A program made the position numbers and the translations under genes. Of a DNA stretch of 10,385 nt, positions 1 through 6,146 are shown piece after piece. Each line of letters begins with the position of its first letter. The first letter of the stretch is position 1. The stretch lies in NCBI GenBank assembly GCA_023436605.1, contig JAEZIQ010000044.1, forward strand, positions 1 to 10,385. The letters run 5' to 3'. Source of the DNA: Actinomycetes bacterium. GTDB taxonomy: Bacteria; Actinomycetota; Thermoleophilia; Solirubrobacterales; 70-9. Under the pieces are notes generated by a model. The model ran no database searches. It was not told the origin of the DNA and saw nothing but the letters and a program-made list of their open reading frames with translations.

Positions 1-324
1 AAGGGCGACCACGATCAGACCCCGTCCCCGCATCTGGGCGACGACCGGCGCGGCCGCGCCGTGCGGGTAGGCAACGATCCCGACCTCGACGTCGTCGAAG
101 TCCGATTCCTCGAGTTCCTTCAGCTTCAGCGGGACCGAGTAGCGCGGGTAGAGGTCGTTGAGCGGCCTTCCGGTTTCGGAGCGGCCGGTCACCGCGGCGA
201 GTTCGAGCCGCGGGTGCTGCCAGACCAGTTCGGCCGCCAGCGCCCCGGCGTAGCCGGTTGCCCCGGCCACGATCACCCGGGCTTTCGCCCCTTCAGGCGC
301 AATCTGCTGTACGGGATCAGCCAC
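1..324 (-). CDS. argC: N-acetyl-gamma-glutamyl-phosphate reductase, N-terminal part (cut by window edge)
   Basis: ArgC reduces N-acetylglutamyl phosphate to the semialdehyde with NADPH, the third step of arginine synthesis in the cytoplasm. The 108 visible codons begin with an NADP-binding Rossmann strand and loop (RVIVAGATGYAGALAAEL, about residues 16-33). They continue with QHPRLELAAVTGR and the VAYPHGAA segment that matches the family's LPHG motif. The catalytic cysteine region lies beyond the window, so an intact enzyme cannot be confirmed. The GTG start at 322-324 is chosen because GGAGGGA (331-337) sits six bases upstream and the frame opens directly into the Rossmann fold. The start overlaps the pheT stop by eight bases (317-324), so translation is probably coupled to pheT. 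Other arg genes would be expected to follow outside the window, as in other actinobacteria. Confidence 0.9.
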   Translation of the reverse strand, partial: MADPVQQIAPEGAKARVIVAGATGYAGALAAELVWQHPRLELAAVTGRSETGRPLNDLYPRYSVPLKLKELEESDFDDVEVGIVAYPHGAAAPVVAQMRGRGLIVVAL

Positions 325-2824
325 GGAGCTTCCCTCCGACCTTTTCCAGCGATCCGATGATCGCGTCCCAGACCGGCTCGACTTCTTCCTCGCTCAGGGT
401 CCGGTCGGGAGCCCGGAACCGCAGGCGCAAGGCGACACTCTTGTGCCCCTCTTCCACACCTTCACCGCTGTAGACGTCGAACACGGAAACTCCGGTAAGG
501 AGCTCGCCGCCCGCTCCCTCGACCGCTGAGATCAGGGTCTGGGCCGAAGTACCGTCTTTGACCAGCACGGCGAGGTCCCGGTCAACCGGCGGGAACGGGG
601 TGAAGTCAACGTAGGACTCTTCACCGACGGTGGAGGACTCGAGCAGGTCAGCGAGGGCGATCTCGAAAGCGACCGCCCCTTCGAGGTCGTATTCGGCGGC
701 AACGAGAGGGTGAACCTCGCCGATCCAGCCAATCTCTTCCGGGCCGACGAAAACCTTGCCTGACTTGCCCGGGTGGAGGAACGGTTCGGGTTCTCCCTTG
801 ACAACCGACACCTCGGTGCCCAGGCCACCGGCGAGGTGTTCCAGCACCCCCTTCAGGGCAAAGAAGTCCGAAGCGGCCGATTCACCCTGCCAGGAGGATG
901 GATCGAGCGGTCCGACCGTAACCGCGCAGAGATGCTGGGGCTCGTTCGTCGGCGGTCTCGTCTTGCCGGGAAAATCTCCGCCGAGCGGACCGGGGCCGAA
1001 CTCGCCCGCCGGCAGATAAACCCGACCGGATTCAAACAGCGCGACGCGGTCGGCCCCCCGGGAAAGATTCCGCTGGGCCGCCCCGAGTACCGATCCGAGC
1101 AGGATGGTCCGCATCACGGACTGGTCTTCGGAAAGCGGATTGGCCAGCTTCACGCCCTGGGCCCGCGGGTCCACCCCGGCAAGCCGCAGCCGGGCGACCT
1201 CATCGGGATCGGTGAAGCTCAGGCCGACGATCTCGTCGAAGCCGGACTCACGCAGGGAGTCTTCGGAGCGACGCTGCAGGGTCTGCTGGCGGCTGAGGCC
1301 GCCGGGTCGTCCGGAACCGGAAGGCAGGGTCGCGGGCAGGTTCCGGTCGAGGTCGCTCAACCGACCGACTTCCTCGACCAGGTCGATCTCCCGGGTCACG
1401 TCGTAGAACCGGTCCGGCGGAACGGTGACCAGCAGGTCGTCTCCGTCCCGCTGAACACCGAAACCGAGGGTTTCAAGTGTCTCGGCCTGCCGGTCGGTTT
1501 CGATTGCCAAACCGAGGATCCGTTCGACCCGGCCGGCCCGCAGGCGGATCGGCTCCGCCGCCGGCGCGGGCGCAGCCACGTCAACCAGACCGGTCATCGG
1601 GGTGGCGCCGCAGATCTCGACCATGAGACGGGCCGCCACAGCCTGGGCCCTCAGCGTCAGATCCGGATGCAGCTGCTTCTCGAAGCGGGAAGAGGCTTCG
1701 GAGCGCAGGGCGAGTTCGCGGGAGGTCTTGAGGATGTTCGGGCCGTTCCAGTTGGCGGCCTCCATCAGGACGGTGGTGGTCGATTCGGAGACCTCCGAGA
1801 CGGACCCGCCCATCATGCCGCCGATTCCGGCGAGACCGTTGCGGTCGGCCACGGCGATCATCCGGTCACTCAATTCGTACTCGTTGCCGTCGAGGGCGGC
1901 GACTTTCTCGCCGTTTTCGGCCCGCCGGATGATCAGCTCGCCTTCGGGGACGAGGTCGAGGTCGTAGGCGTGCATCGGCTGGCCGGTCAGCCACATCACG
2001 TAGTTGGTGATGTCAACCACGTTCGAGATCGGCCGCATGCCAGCCGCGATCAGGCGGGCCTTGAGCCAGAGCGGCGAAGGTCCGACTTTCACGTCGGTGT
2101 ATCCGCGCGCAGTGAACCGCGGGCAGAGGGCTTCGTCCTCGACCAGGATCCGCACCCGGTCGGCCGTGTTCTCGTCACCGACCGGGTCATTCAGCCGGTC
2201 GATGTCACCGGCTTCCGAATCCAGTCCCGGACCGATCGGACCGCCGTCCCAGGGGGCCGGAGCCAGCGGTGCTTCGCTGATCGCGTGCGCCTCCCGGGCT
2301 ACCCCGTAGATGCCGAAACAGTCGGTCCGGTTCGGGGTCACTTCGAGCTCGAGCACCGGCTCGGCCAAAGGCAGCAGTTCACTTGCCGGGGTGCCGGCTG
2401 CCGGTCCCTCGCCGAGCACGAGGATGCCCTCGTGGCCCTCGCCGAGCTCCAGTTCCTTCTCGGAGCAGATCATCCCGTTCGACTCGACGCCGCGGAGCTT
2501 CGCCTGCTTGATCTTCATCCCGCCCGGCATTACGGCCCCGGGCAGCGCTACCACCACCGTCTGGCCGGCCGCCACATTCGGCGCGCCGCAGACGATCGTC
2601 CGCTCCCCATCTCCAGTGTCTACCTGGCAGACGTTGAGCCGGTCGGCGTCGGGATGCTTCTCGACCGCGACGACCTTTCCGACCACGAAACCGTCGGCCG
2701 AAGGCGGACCGAGAGTGACCACCCGTTCGACCTCGGTGCCGGTCATCGCCATCCGTTCGGCCAGAACCCGCGGTTCGAGACCCGGGTCGCAGTAGTCGGC
2801 CATCCATCCGTAAGGAACCCTCAT
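317..2824 (-). CDS. pheT: Phenylalanyl-tRNA synthetase beta subunit
   Basis: The beta subunit of the cytoplasmic alpha2/beta2 synthetase binds tRNA-Phe and hydrolyses mischarged Tyr-tRNA-Phe. The protein is 835 residues, at the upper part of the usual bacterial range of about 800. Domains appear in the standard order: the start MRVPYGWMADY; an OB-fold tRNA-binding domain (about 44-153, with KHPDADRLNVCQV and ESNGMICSEKEL); LELEVTPNRTDC (158-169); the B3/B4 editing domain (about 235-405, with NVVDITNYVMWLTGQPMHAY and GIGGMMGG); the B5 domain (about 426-490); the catalytic-like core; and a C-terminal ferredoxin-fold anticodon-binding domain (about 741-834, with PPVDRDLAVLV). The ATG overlaps the pheS stop as ATGA, which suggests equal translation of the two subunits. 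No frameshift or truncation is visible. Confidence 0.98.
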   Translation of the reverse strand: MRVPYGWMADYCDPGLEPRVLAERMAMTGTEVERVVTLGPPSADGFVVGKVVAVEKHPDADRLNVCQVDTGDGERTIVCGAPNVAAGQTVVVALPGAVMPGGMKIKQAKLRGVESNGMICSEKELELGEGHEGILVLGEGPAAGTPASELLPLAEPVLELEVTPNRTDCFGIYGVAREAHAISEAPLAPAPWDGGPIGPGLDSEAGDIDRLNDPVGDENTADRVRILVEDEALCPRFTARGYTDVKVGPSPLWLKARLIAAGMRPISNVVDITNYVMWLTGQPMHAYDLDLVPEGELIIRRAENGEKVAALDGNEYELSDRMIAVADRNGLAGIGGMMGGSVSEVSESTTTVLMEAANWNGPNILKTSRELALRSEASSRFEKQLHPDLTLRAQAVAARLMVEICGATPMTGLVDVAAPAPAAEPIRLRAGRVERILGLAIETDRQAETLETLGFGVQRDGDDLLVTVPPDRFYDVTREIDLVEEVGRLSDLDRNLPATLPSGSGRPGGLSRQQTLQRRSEDSLRESGFDEIVGLSFTDPDEVARLRLAGVDPRAQGVKLANPLSEDQSVMRTILLGSVLGAAQRNLSRGADRVALFESGRVYLPAGEFGPGPLGGDFPGKTRPPTNEPQHLCAVTVGPLDPSSWQGESAASDFFALKGVLEHLAGGLGTEVSVVKGEPEPFLHPGKSGKVFVGPEEIGWIGEVHPLVAAEYDLEGAVAFEIALADLLESSTVGEESYVDFTPFPPVDRDLAVLVKDGTSAQTLISAVEGAGGELLTGVSVFDVYSGEGVEEGHKSVALRLRFRAPDRTLSEEEVEPVWDAIIGSLEKVGGKLRG

Positions 2825-3888
2825 GAGAACTGCTCCAGCATCCGCACGTCGTTGTCAAAGAAAAGCCTGAGGTCGCCGACCCCGTGCCGCAGCATCGCGA
2901 TCCGCTCGATCCCGAAACCGAAGGCGAAACCGGTAACCGAGTCGGGGTCGTACCCGGAGTCGGCGACGAAGCCGAAAACGTTCGGGTCGACCATGCCGGC
3001 CCCGCCCAGTTCGATCCAGCCGATCCCCTTGCAGAGCCCGCAGCGGGAACCGTCATCGAGCGAACCGGAACCGCCGCAGCGGAAGCAGGAGACGTCGAAC
3101 TCGACCGATGGCTCGGTGAAGGGGAAGAAATGGGGCCGCATGCGAATCTCCCGGTCGGGGCCGAAGATTTCGCGCAGCATGGCGAGGAGGGTTCCCTTGA
3201 GGTCGGCCAGGGTGATTCCCTCTCCCACCGCCAGGCCCTCGACCTGATGGAACATCGGGCTGTGGGTCGCATCGGAATCGCGCCGGTAGGTTTTGCCGGG
3301 CACGATCATGAAAAGCGGAGGCGGCGAGGCTTCCATCGCCCGCACCTGCATCGGCGAGGTGTGGGTGCGCAGCAGGACTTCCTCGATCCTGCCTTCTTCC
3401 TCGACGTAGAAGGTGTCCTGGAGCATCCGGGCCGGGTGGCCCTCCGGATGATTGAGAGCTGTGAAGTTGTAGTAGTCATGCTCGATCTCGGGGCCTTCCA
3501 TCACCTGGTAGCCGAGTCCGACCATCACGTCCTCGATCAGGCGCCGGGTGCGGGTGATCGGGTGGATGTGTCCGACCGCCCGGGCCGGGCTGCCTGGCAG
3601 AGTGACGTCGATCCGGTCTTCGGACAGGGATTTGTCGAGTTCGGCCTGCCTGAGACCGTCGACCTTGGCCTCGATCATTTCCTCGAGAACCTTGCGGACC
3701 TTGTTGCCGGTGCTGCCGACCGGTCCGCGCTGCTCCGGCGGCAGGTCGGCGATTCCCCTCAGGATGCCGGTCAGTTCAGCCTTGCGACCGAGATATCTGA
3801 CCCGGGCATCTTCCAGCTCGGAAGCCGAGCCGGCGGCTTCCACGGCGGCCTTTGCTTCGGCTTCGATTTCCTCTATCCGTTCAACCAT
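2821..3888 (-). CDS. pheS: Phenylalanyl-tRNA synthetase alpha subunit
   Basis: The alpha subunit carries the class II active site that activates phenylalanine and charges tRNA-Phe. The 355-residue protein has an N-terminal helical coiled-coil arm (about 1-90). Motif 1 follows at about 108-153 (HPITRTRRLIEDVMVGLGY, NFTALNHPEGHPAR). Motif 2 is at about 200-219 (YRRDSDATHSPMFHQVEGL) and motif 3 at about 320-341 (GFAFGFGIERIAMLRHGVGD). Between motifs 2 and 3, after FFPFTEPSVEFDV, lies a four-cysteine insertion with Cys268, Cys271, Cys283 and Cys286 (CFRC ... CGLC). It looks like a zinc knuckle and resembles insertions seen in some other bacterial PheS proteins, whereas the E. coli protein lacks it. 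The ATG at 3886-3888 is preceded by only a weak GGAAAAG. A 36-base gap separates the gene from the methyltransferase upstream. Confidence 0.98.
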   Translation of the reverse strand: MVERIEEIEAEAKAAVEAAGSASELEDARVRYLGRKAELTGILRGIADLPPEQRGPVGSTGNKVRKVLEEMIEAKVDGLRQAELDKSLSEDRIDVTLPGSPARAVGHIHPITRTRRLIEDVMVGLGYQVMEGPEIEHDYYNFTALNHPEGHPARMLQDTFYVEEEGRIEEVLLRTHTSPMQVRAMEASPPPLFMIVPGKTYRRDSDATHSPMFHQVEGLAVGEGITLADLKGTLLAMLREIFGPDREIRMRPHFFPFTEPSVEFDVSCFRCGGSGSLDDGSRCGLCKGIGWIELGGAGMVDPNVFGFVADSGYDPDSVTGFAFGFGIERIAMLRHGVGDLRLFFDNDVRMLEQFS

Positions 3889-3924
3889 TTCTTTTCCGGT
3901 TCAGCTTCCTGATTTTCGTTGCTT

Positions 3925-4641
3925 CTACGCGCTTTGACCTGTTGGCGAAGCTATCCGCTCGCAGGCGATCGCTGCCGCAGCCGCCACGTTCAGCGACTGG
4001 GCGCCGCCGGGCCGCTGCGGAATCGTCCAGGTGATCCCGCATTCCTTCAATACCGCTTCCGAAAGACCTTCGCGCTCGGAACCAAGGCAGAGGGTCGCCG
4101 GACCTTCAATTGGCGCCGGCCCTTCGCTGCCGCCAAGGGCCATCGCGATCCGCGGCTCCGGCGTGTCGCCGATCTCCGCCCGGACGAGCGGCTGGGTGAA
4201 GACCGAGCCCATGCTGGCCCGCACCGCGATCGGCGAGAAAGGATCGGCGCTGCCGGGACCGATCACCACGAAACCGCCGATCAGCGCGTCGGCGGTCCGG
4301 ATGATCGTGCCGATGTTGCCGGGGTCGGAAATCCCGTCCAGGAACAGGCATTTGTCGGCGGAAAGCAGTTCCGGACCGGCCCAGATGTCGGACCAGACCC
4401 CGATCACCCTGGTGCCGGAGGCGAGGGTCGCGACCCCGTCGAGCAGTTCCGGCTCGACCTGCTCGCCGGGAATCTCGCTCTCCGGGTGGACCAGCAGGGC
4501 GACCGGCTCGTGACCGGCAGCCAGTCCGGCCTGGGCCAGGTCTTCGCCCTCGGTCACGCGCCTCCCCATCTTGCGGCGATGCTTTTTCTGGCCAAGTTTG
4601 CGGACCAGAGTCAGTTTGTCATTTTCTTTGCTGGTGATCAT
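3925..4641 (-). CDS. SpoU/TrmH-family RNA 2'-O-methyltransferase
   Basis: Members of this family transfer a methyl group from S-adenosylmethionine to a ribose 2'-OH in rRNA or tRNA, using a C-terminal knotted SPOUT fold. All three SpoU motifs are visible in the 238-residue protein. Motif 1 is DGISDPGNIGTIIRTADA (102-119, with Asn109 and Arg115). Motif 2 is LCLGSEREGLS (184-194). Motif 3 is IPQRPGGAQSLNVAAAAAI (207-225, with Ser216 and Asn218). The N-terminal 90 residues have a lysine/arginine-rich start and should recognise the RNA. The position between rplT and pheS matches the actinobacterial gene usually labelled tsnR. That label implies 23S rRNA thiostrepton-type methylation, but the target nucleotide cannot be told from sequence, so I give no symbol. 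The ATG at 4639-4641 has an AGGAAG-like ribosome site upstream. Confidence 0.92.
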   Translation of the reverse strand: MITSKENDKLTLVRKLGQKKHRRKMGRRVTEGEDLAQAGLAAGHEPVALLVHPESEIPGEQVEPELLDGVATLASGTRVIGVWSDIWAGPELLSADKCLFLDGISDPGNIGTIIRTADALIGGFVVIGPGSADPFSPIAVRASMGSVFTQPLVRAEIGDTPEPRIAMALGGSEGPAPIEGPATLCLGSEREGLSEAVLKECGITWTIPQRPGGAQSLNVAAAAAIACERIASPTGQSA

Positions 4642-4668
4642 CGGTTCTCTTCCTGAAATATGGCCCCT

Positions 4669-4707
4669 GAAACGAGAAAGGGCGGCTCGCAGATCGCGAA
4701 GCCGCCC
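4669..4707 (-). terminator. Intrinsic terminator or attenuator after rplT
   Basis: Read on the minus strand, GGGCGGCT (4707-4700) pairs perfectly with AGCCGCCC (4687-4680). A further CGC/GCG pairing lies inside around a short loop. The stem is followed by TTTCTCGTTTC (4679-4669), a T-rich though interrupted tail. It begins 27 bases after the rplT stop, inside the 92-base gap before the methyltransferase gene. The plus-strand side has no T tract, so the element acts for minus-strand transcription. It probably ends part of the rpmI-rplT transcript and lowers expression of the genes beyond. I found no convincing separate promoter between the hairpin and the methyltransferase start. Confidence 0.75.
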
Positions 4708-4733
4708 GGTGGGATCGAGGTGCCGTCAGCGCA

Positions 4734-5093
4734 CTAGGCGGCGGCACCCTCCCGGGCGATCTCGACAAATCGGCGAAAGTCCTCACGGTCGTTGACCGCG
4801 ATATCGGCGAGCATCTTGCGGTTGACCTCGACGCCAGCGGCGCTGAGACCATGCATCAGCTCGGAGTAGCTCATGCCCTCGAGACGCGCAGCAGCGTTGA
4901 TGCGGGTGATCCAGAGACGGCGAAAGTCACGCTTGCGGACCCGGCGGTCACGGTAGGCGTAGGCGCCAGACCGCATGACCTGTTCCTTGGCCAGCTTGTA
5001 AGAGGAGTTCTTGCGGCCGTAGTAGCCCTTGGCCTCTTCAAGTACCTTGCGCCGCTTCTTGCGGGCGTTTACCGAACGCTTCACGCGAGCCAT
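4734..5093 (-). CDS. rplT: 50S ribosomal protein L20
   Basis: L20 binds 23S rRNA early in large-subunit assembly. The 119-residue length is normal. The protein starts MARVKRSVNARKKRRKVLEE, the very basic N-terminal extension of the family. It continues with AKGYYGRKNSSYKLAKEQV, then the conserved core with RRVRKRDFRRLWITRINAAA and GMSYSELMHGL, and NRKMLADIAV near the end. The ATG directly follows the rpmI stop (TAAATG). Its GGGAGG ribosome site (5101-5106) lies inside the last codons of rpmI, seven bases upstream, so the two proteins are expected to be made from one message. In several bacteria L20 represses its own operon by binding the leader mRNA. I could not identify such a site here. Confidence 0.98.
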   Translation of the reverse strand: MARVKRSVNARKKRRKVLEEAKGYYGRKNSSYKLAKEQVMRSGAYAYRDRRVRKRDFRRLWITRINAAARLEGMSYSELMHGLSAAGVEVNRKMLADIAVNDREDFRRFVEIAREGAAA

Positions 5094-5291
5094 TTATTTG
5101 CCTCCCAGCAGCTTGTTGACGCGCGGAGCGTCGGCATCGGCGATATGGGCAGGTTTGCCCATATTCCGCTTGCGCTTCGGCGACTTCTTTTCGAGAATGT
5201 GGCTGGAGTAGGCATGCCGACCACGCAGCTTGCCCTTGGCCGAGCGCTTGAAGCGCTTTTTGGCCCCGGAATGTGTCTTCATCTTCGGCAT
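5094..5291 (-). CDS. rpmI: 50S ribosomal protein L35
   Basis: L35 is a small basic protein of the large ribosomal subunit. The chosen start gives 65 residues, the usual size, beginning MPKMKTHSGAKKRFKRSAKG, the conserved N-terminus of the family. The protein is lysine/arginine-rich throughout and ends with a GRHAYSSHILEKKSPKRKRN-type stretch. An in-frame ATG four codons upstream (5301-5303) would add MFRL. It is rejected because those residues are not part of the family, although neither start has a clear Shine-Dalgarno sequence. This is the first gene of the block on the minus strand. infC, which commonly precedes rpmI, is not found in the 139 bases before the divergent gene. Confidence 0.95.
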   Translation of the reverse strand: MPKMKTHSGAKKRFKRSAKGKLRGRHAYSSHILEKKSPKRKRNMGKPAHIADADAPRVNKLLGGK

Positions 5292-5430
5292 GAGCCGGAA
5301 CATTCAATCAAAATTTCCGTCCTACCGCCTTTACCCCTGCAAATCGGGCCATAATCGGAGATTCCCAAGGCTTTCCTCCCGGGAGCCGGGGTTTCGGCCG
5401 CCAAAAGGCGGCTTTCACTATGTTCACCGA
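5292..5430. promoter_or_regulatory. Divergent intergenic region between rpmI and the Big_2 gene
   Basis: This short region must carry promoters for the ribosomal-protein block (minus) and for the exported Big_2 protein (plus). On the plus strand CATAAT at 5350-5355 is a good -10 candidate, and TTTACC (5330-5335) is a weak -35 at a short 14-base spacing. On the minus strand I could not find a box pair with normal spacing. The region is less GC-rich near rpmI, at 5300-5345, as expected for promoter DNA. No known riboswitch consensus was recognised. Confidence 0.45.
5397..5412 (+). promoter_or_regulatory. Perfect hairpin in the leader of the Big_2 gene
   Basis: GCCGCC (5397-5402) and GGCGGC (5407-5412) form a perfect six-base-pair stem with an AAAA loop. 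The right arm contains the only Shine-Dalgarno-like string (AAGGCGG, 5405-5411) near the start of the plus-strand gene, so folding would hide it. No T tract follows, which argues against a terminator. A smaller palindrome, CTCCCGGGAG, lies just upstream at 5376-5385. Whether the structure regulates translation is inference. Confidence 0.45.
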
Positions 5431-6135
5431 ATGCGCCACTCCCCTCTAGCGATGTTCGTCCTGGCCTGCCTGATGATCGGTTCGTTGAGCGGACCGGCCG
5501 GGGCCGCTCCGCCCAAGCCGAGCAGGATCACTCTCAATGCGACCGCCAAGAACCTCGCGGTCGGCGAGAAGTTCACGGCCAGGGTGAAGTCGGTAACGCC
5601 GGCTAGGGCGAGCCGGAAGGTGCGCTGGGTTTCCTCCCGGAAGAGCGTCGCCACGGTTAGCGGCAAGGGCGTCGTCAAGGCGGTCGCCGCCGGGACCGCC
5701 ACGATTACGGCCCGGTCCGTGGTCCGCCCCGCCGTCAAGCGATCGATCAGGGTCACCGTCAGGAAGGCCGCGGTAGTGATCGACCCGAAGCTGTTCGGAA
5801 GCTGGGGACTGTTCACCACCGGGGCGGGAGCGATCCGGACTTTCAGTTCCGACGGTACCTGGACGTCGGTGGTCCGCTTCGAAGCTCCGGTCGGTCCGCT
5901 CCAGGTTTCCTCCAAGGGGGTCTACCAGGCCAGAAACGGGACGCTCCACCTTTCGCGTGTCGTGACCCGGTCACGCGAGTACGACGATGACCCCTGGGGA
6001 GCCTGGAAGCCAGCTGAGGACCGGATCGAGAATTACTCGGTCGGCACCGATGAATACGGGGAGTACTTGGCCACCGAGGACTACCCCGATCCGGTCACGC
6101 CGGAGTCGGTCAAGTACCGCCGGAGCGATGGATAG
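5431..6135 (+). CDS. Exported protein with one Big_2 (bacterial Ig-like) domain and an unassigned C-terminal domain
   Basis: This 234-residue protein begins with a Sec-type signal peptide (basic residues, then a hydrophobic run ending near GPAGAA, about residues 1-26), so it should be secreted. Residues about 33-111 form a Big_2 domain: ITLNATAKNLAVGEKFTARV, VRWVSSRKSVATVSGKGVVK, and an AAGTATITA strand. These domains usually act as spacers or adhesion modules at the cell surface. Residues about 119-230 contain LFGSWGLF, FSSDGTW, GVYQARNGTLHL and GEYLATEDY, a beta-strand pattern that hints at a small lipocalin-like barrel. I cannot assign this part to a family. No sortase motif, transmembrane anchor or lipobox is visible. 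The ATG at 5431 is preferred because it gives a normal signal peptide with a charged start. It lacks a nearby ribosome site, and ATG 5452 is an alternative. The gene converges on the esterase with an 11-base gap. Confidence 0.82.
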   Translation: MRHSPLAMFVLACLMIGSLSGPAGAAPPKPSRITLNATAKNLAVGEKFTARVKSVTPARASRKVRWVSSRKSVATVSGKGVVKAVAAGTATITARSVVRPAVKRSIRVTVRKAAVVIDPKLFGSWGLFTTGAGAIRTFSSDGTWTSVVRFEAPVGPLQVSSKGVYQARNGTLHLSRVVTRSREYDDDPWGAWKPAEDRIENYSVGTDEYGEYLATEDYPDPVTPESVKYRRSDG

Positions 6136-6146
6136 CCACCGCGCGG

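Noticed and set aside
773..3247. Plus-strand open frame of 824 codons opposite pheT and pheS
   Set aside because: It lies antisense to unmistakable pheT/pheS coding sequence, has no recognisable domains and a composition rich in R, G, P, D and H. Such long antisense frames are normal in high-GC genes.
2884..3912. Plus-strand open frame of 342 codons opposite pheS
   Set aside because: Antisense shadow of the complete pheS gene, without a ribosome site or family motifs.
5230..5430. Upstream extension of the Big_2 reading frame to an ATG at 5230
   Set aside because: It would overlap the start of rpmI on the other strand, cover the intergenic region and bury the signal peptide in the middle of the protein.
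5300..5430. Riboswitch in the divergent region
   Set aside because: I compared it by eye with c-di-GMP, c-di-AMP (ydaO-type), glycine, fluoride and guanidine consensus elements and saw only fragmentary similarity; a covariance-model search would be decisive.
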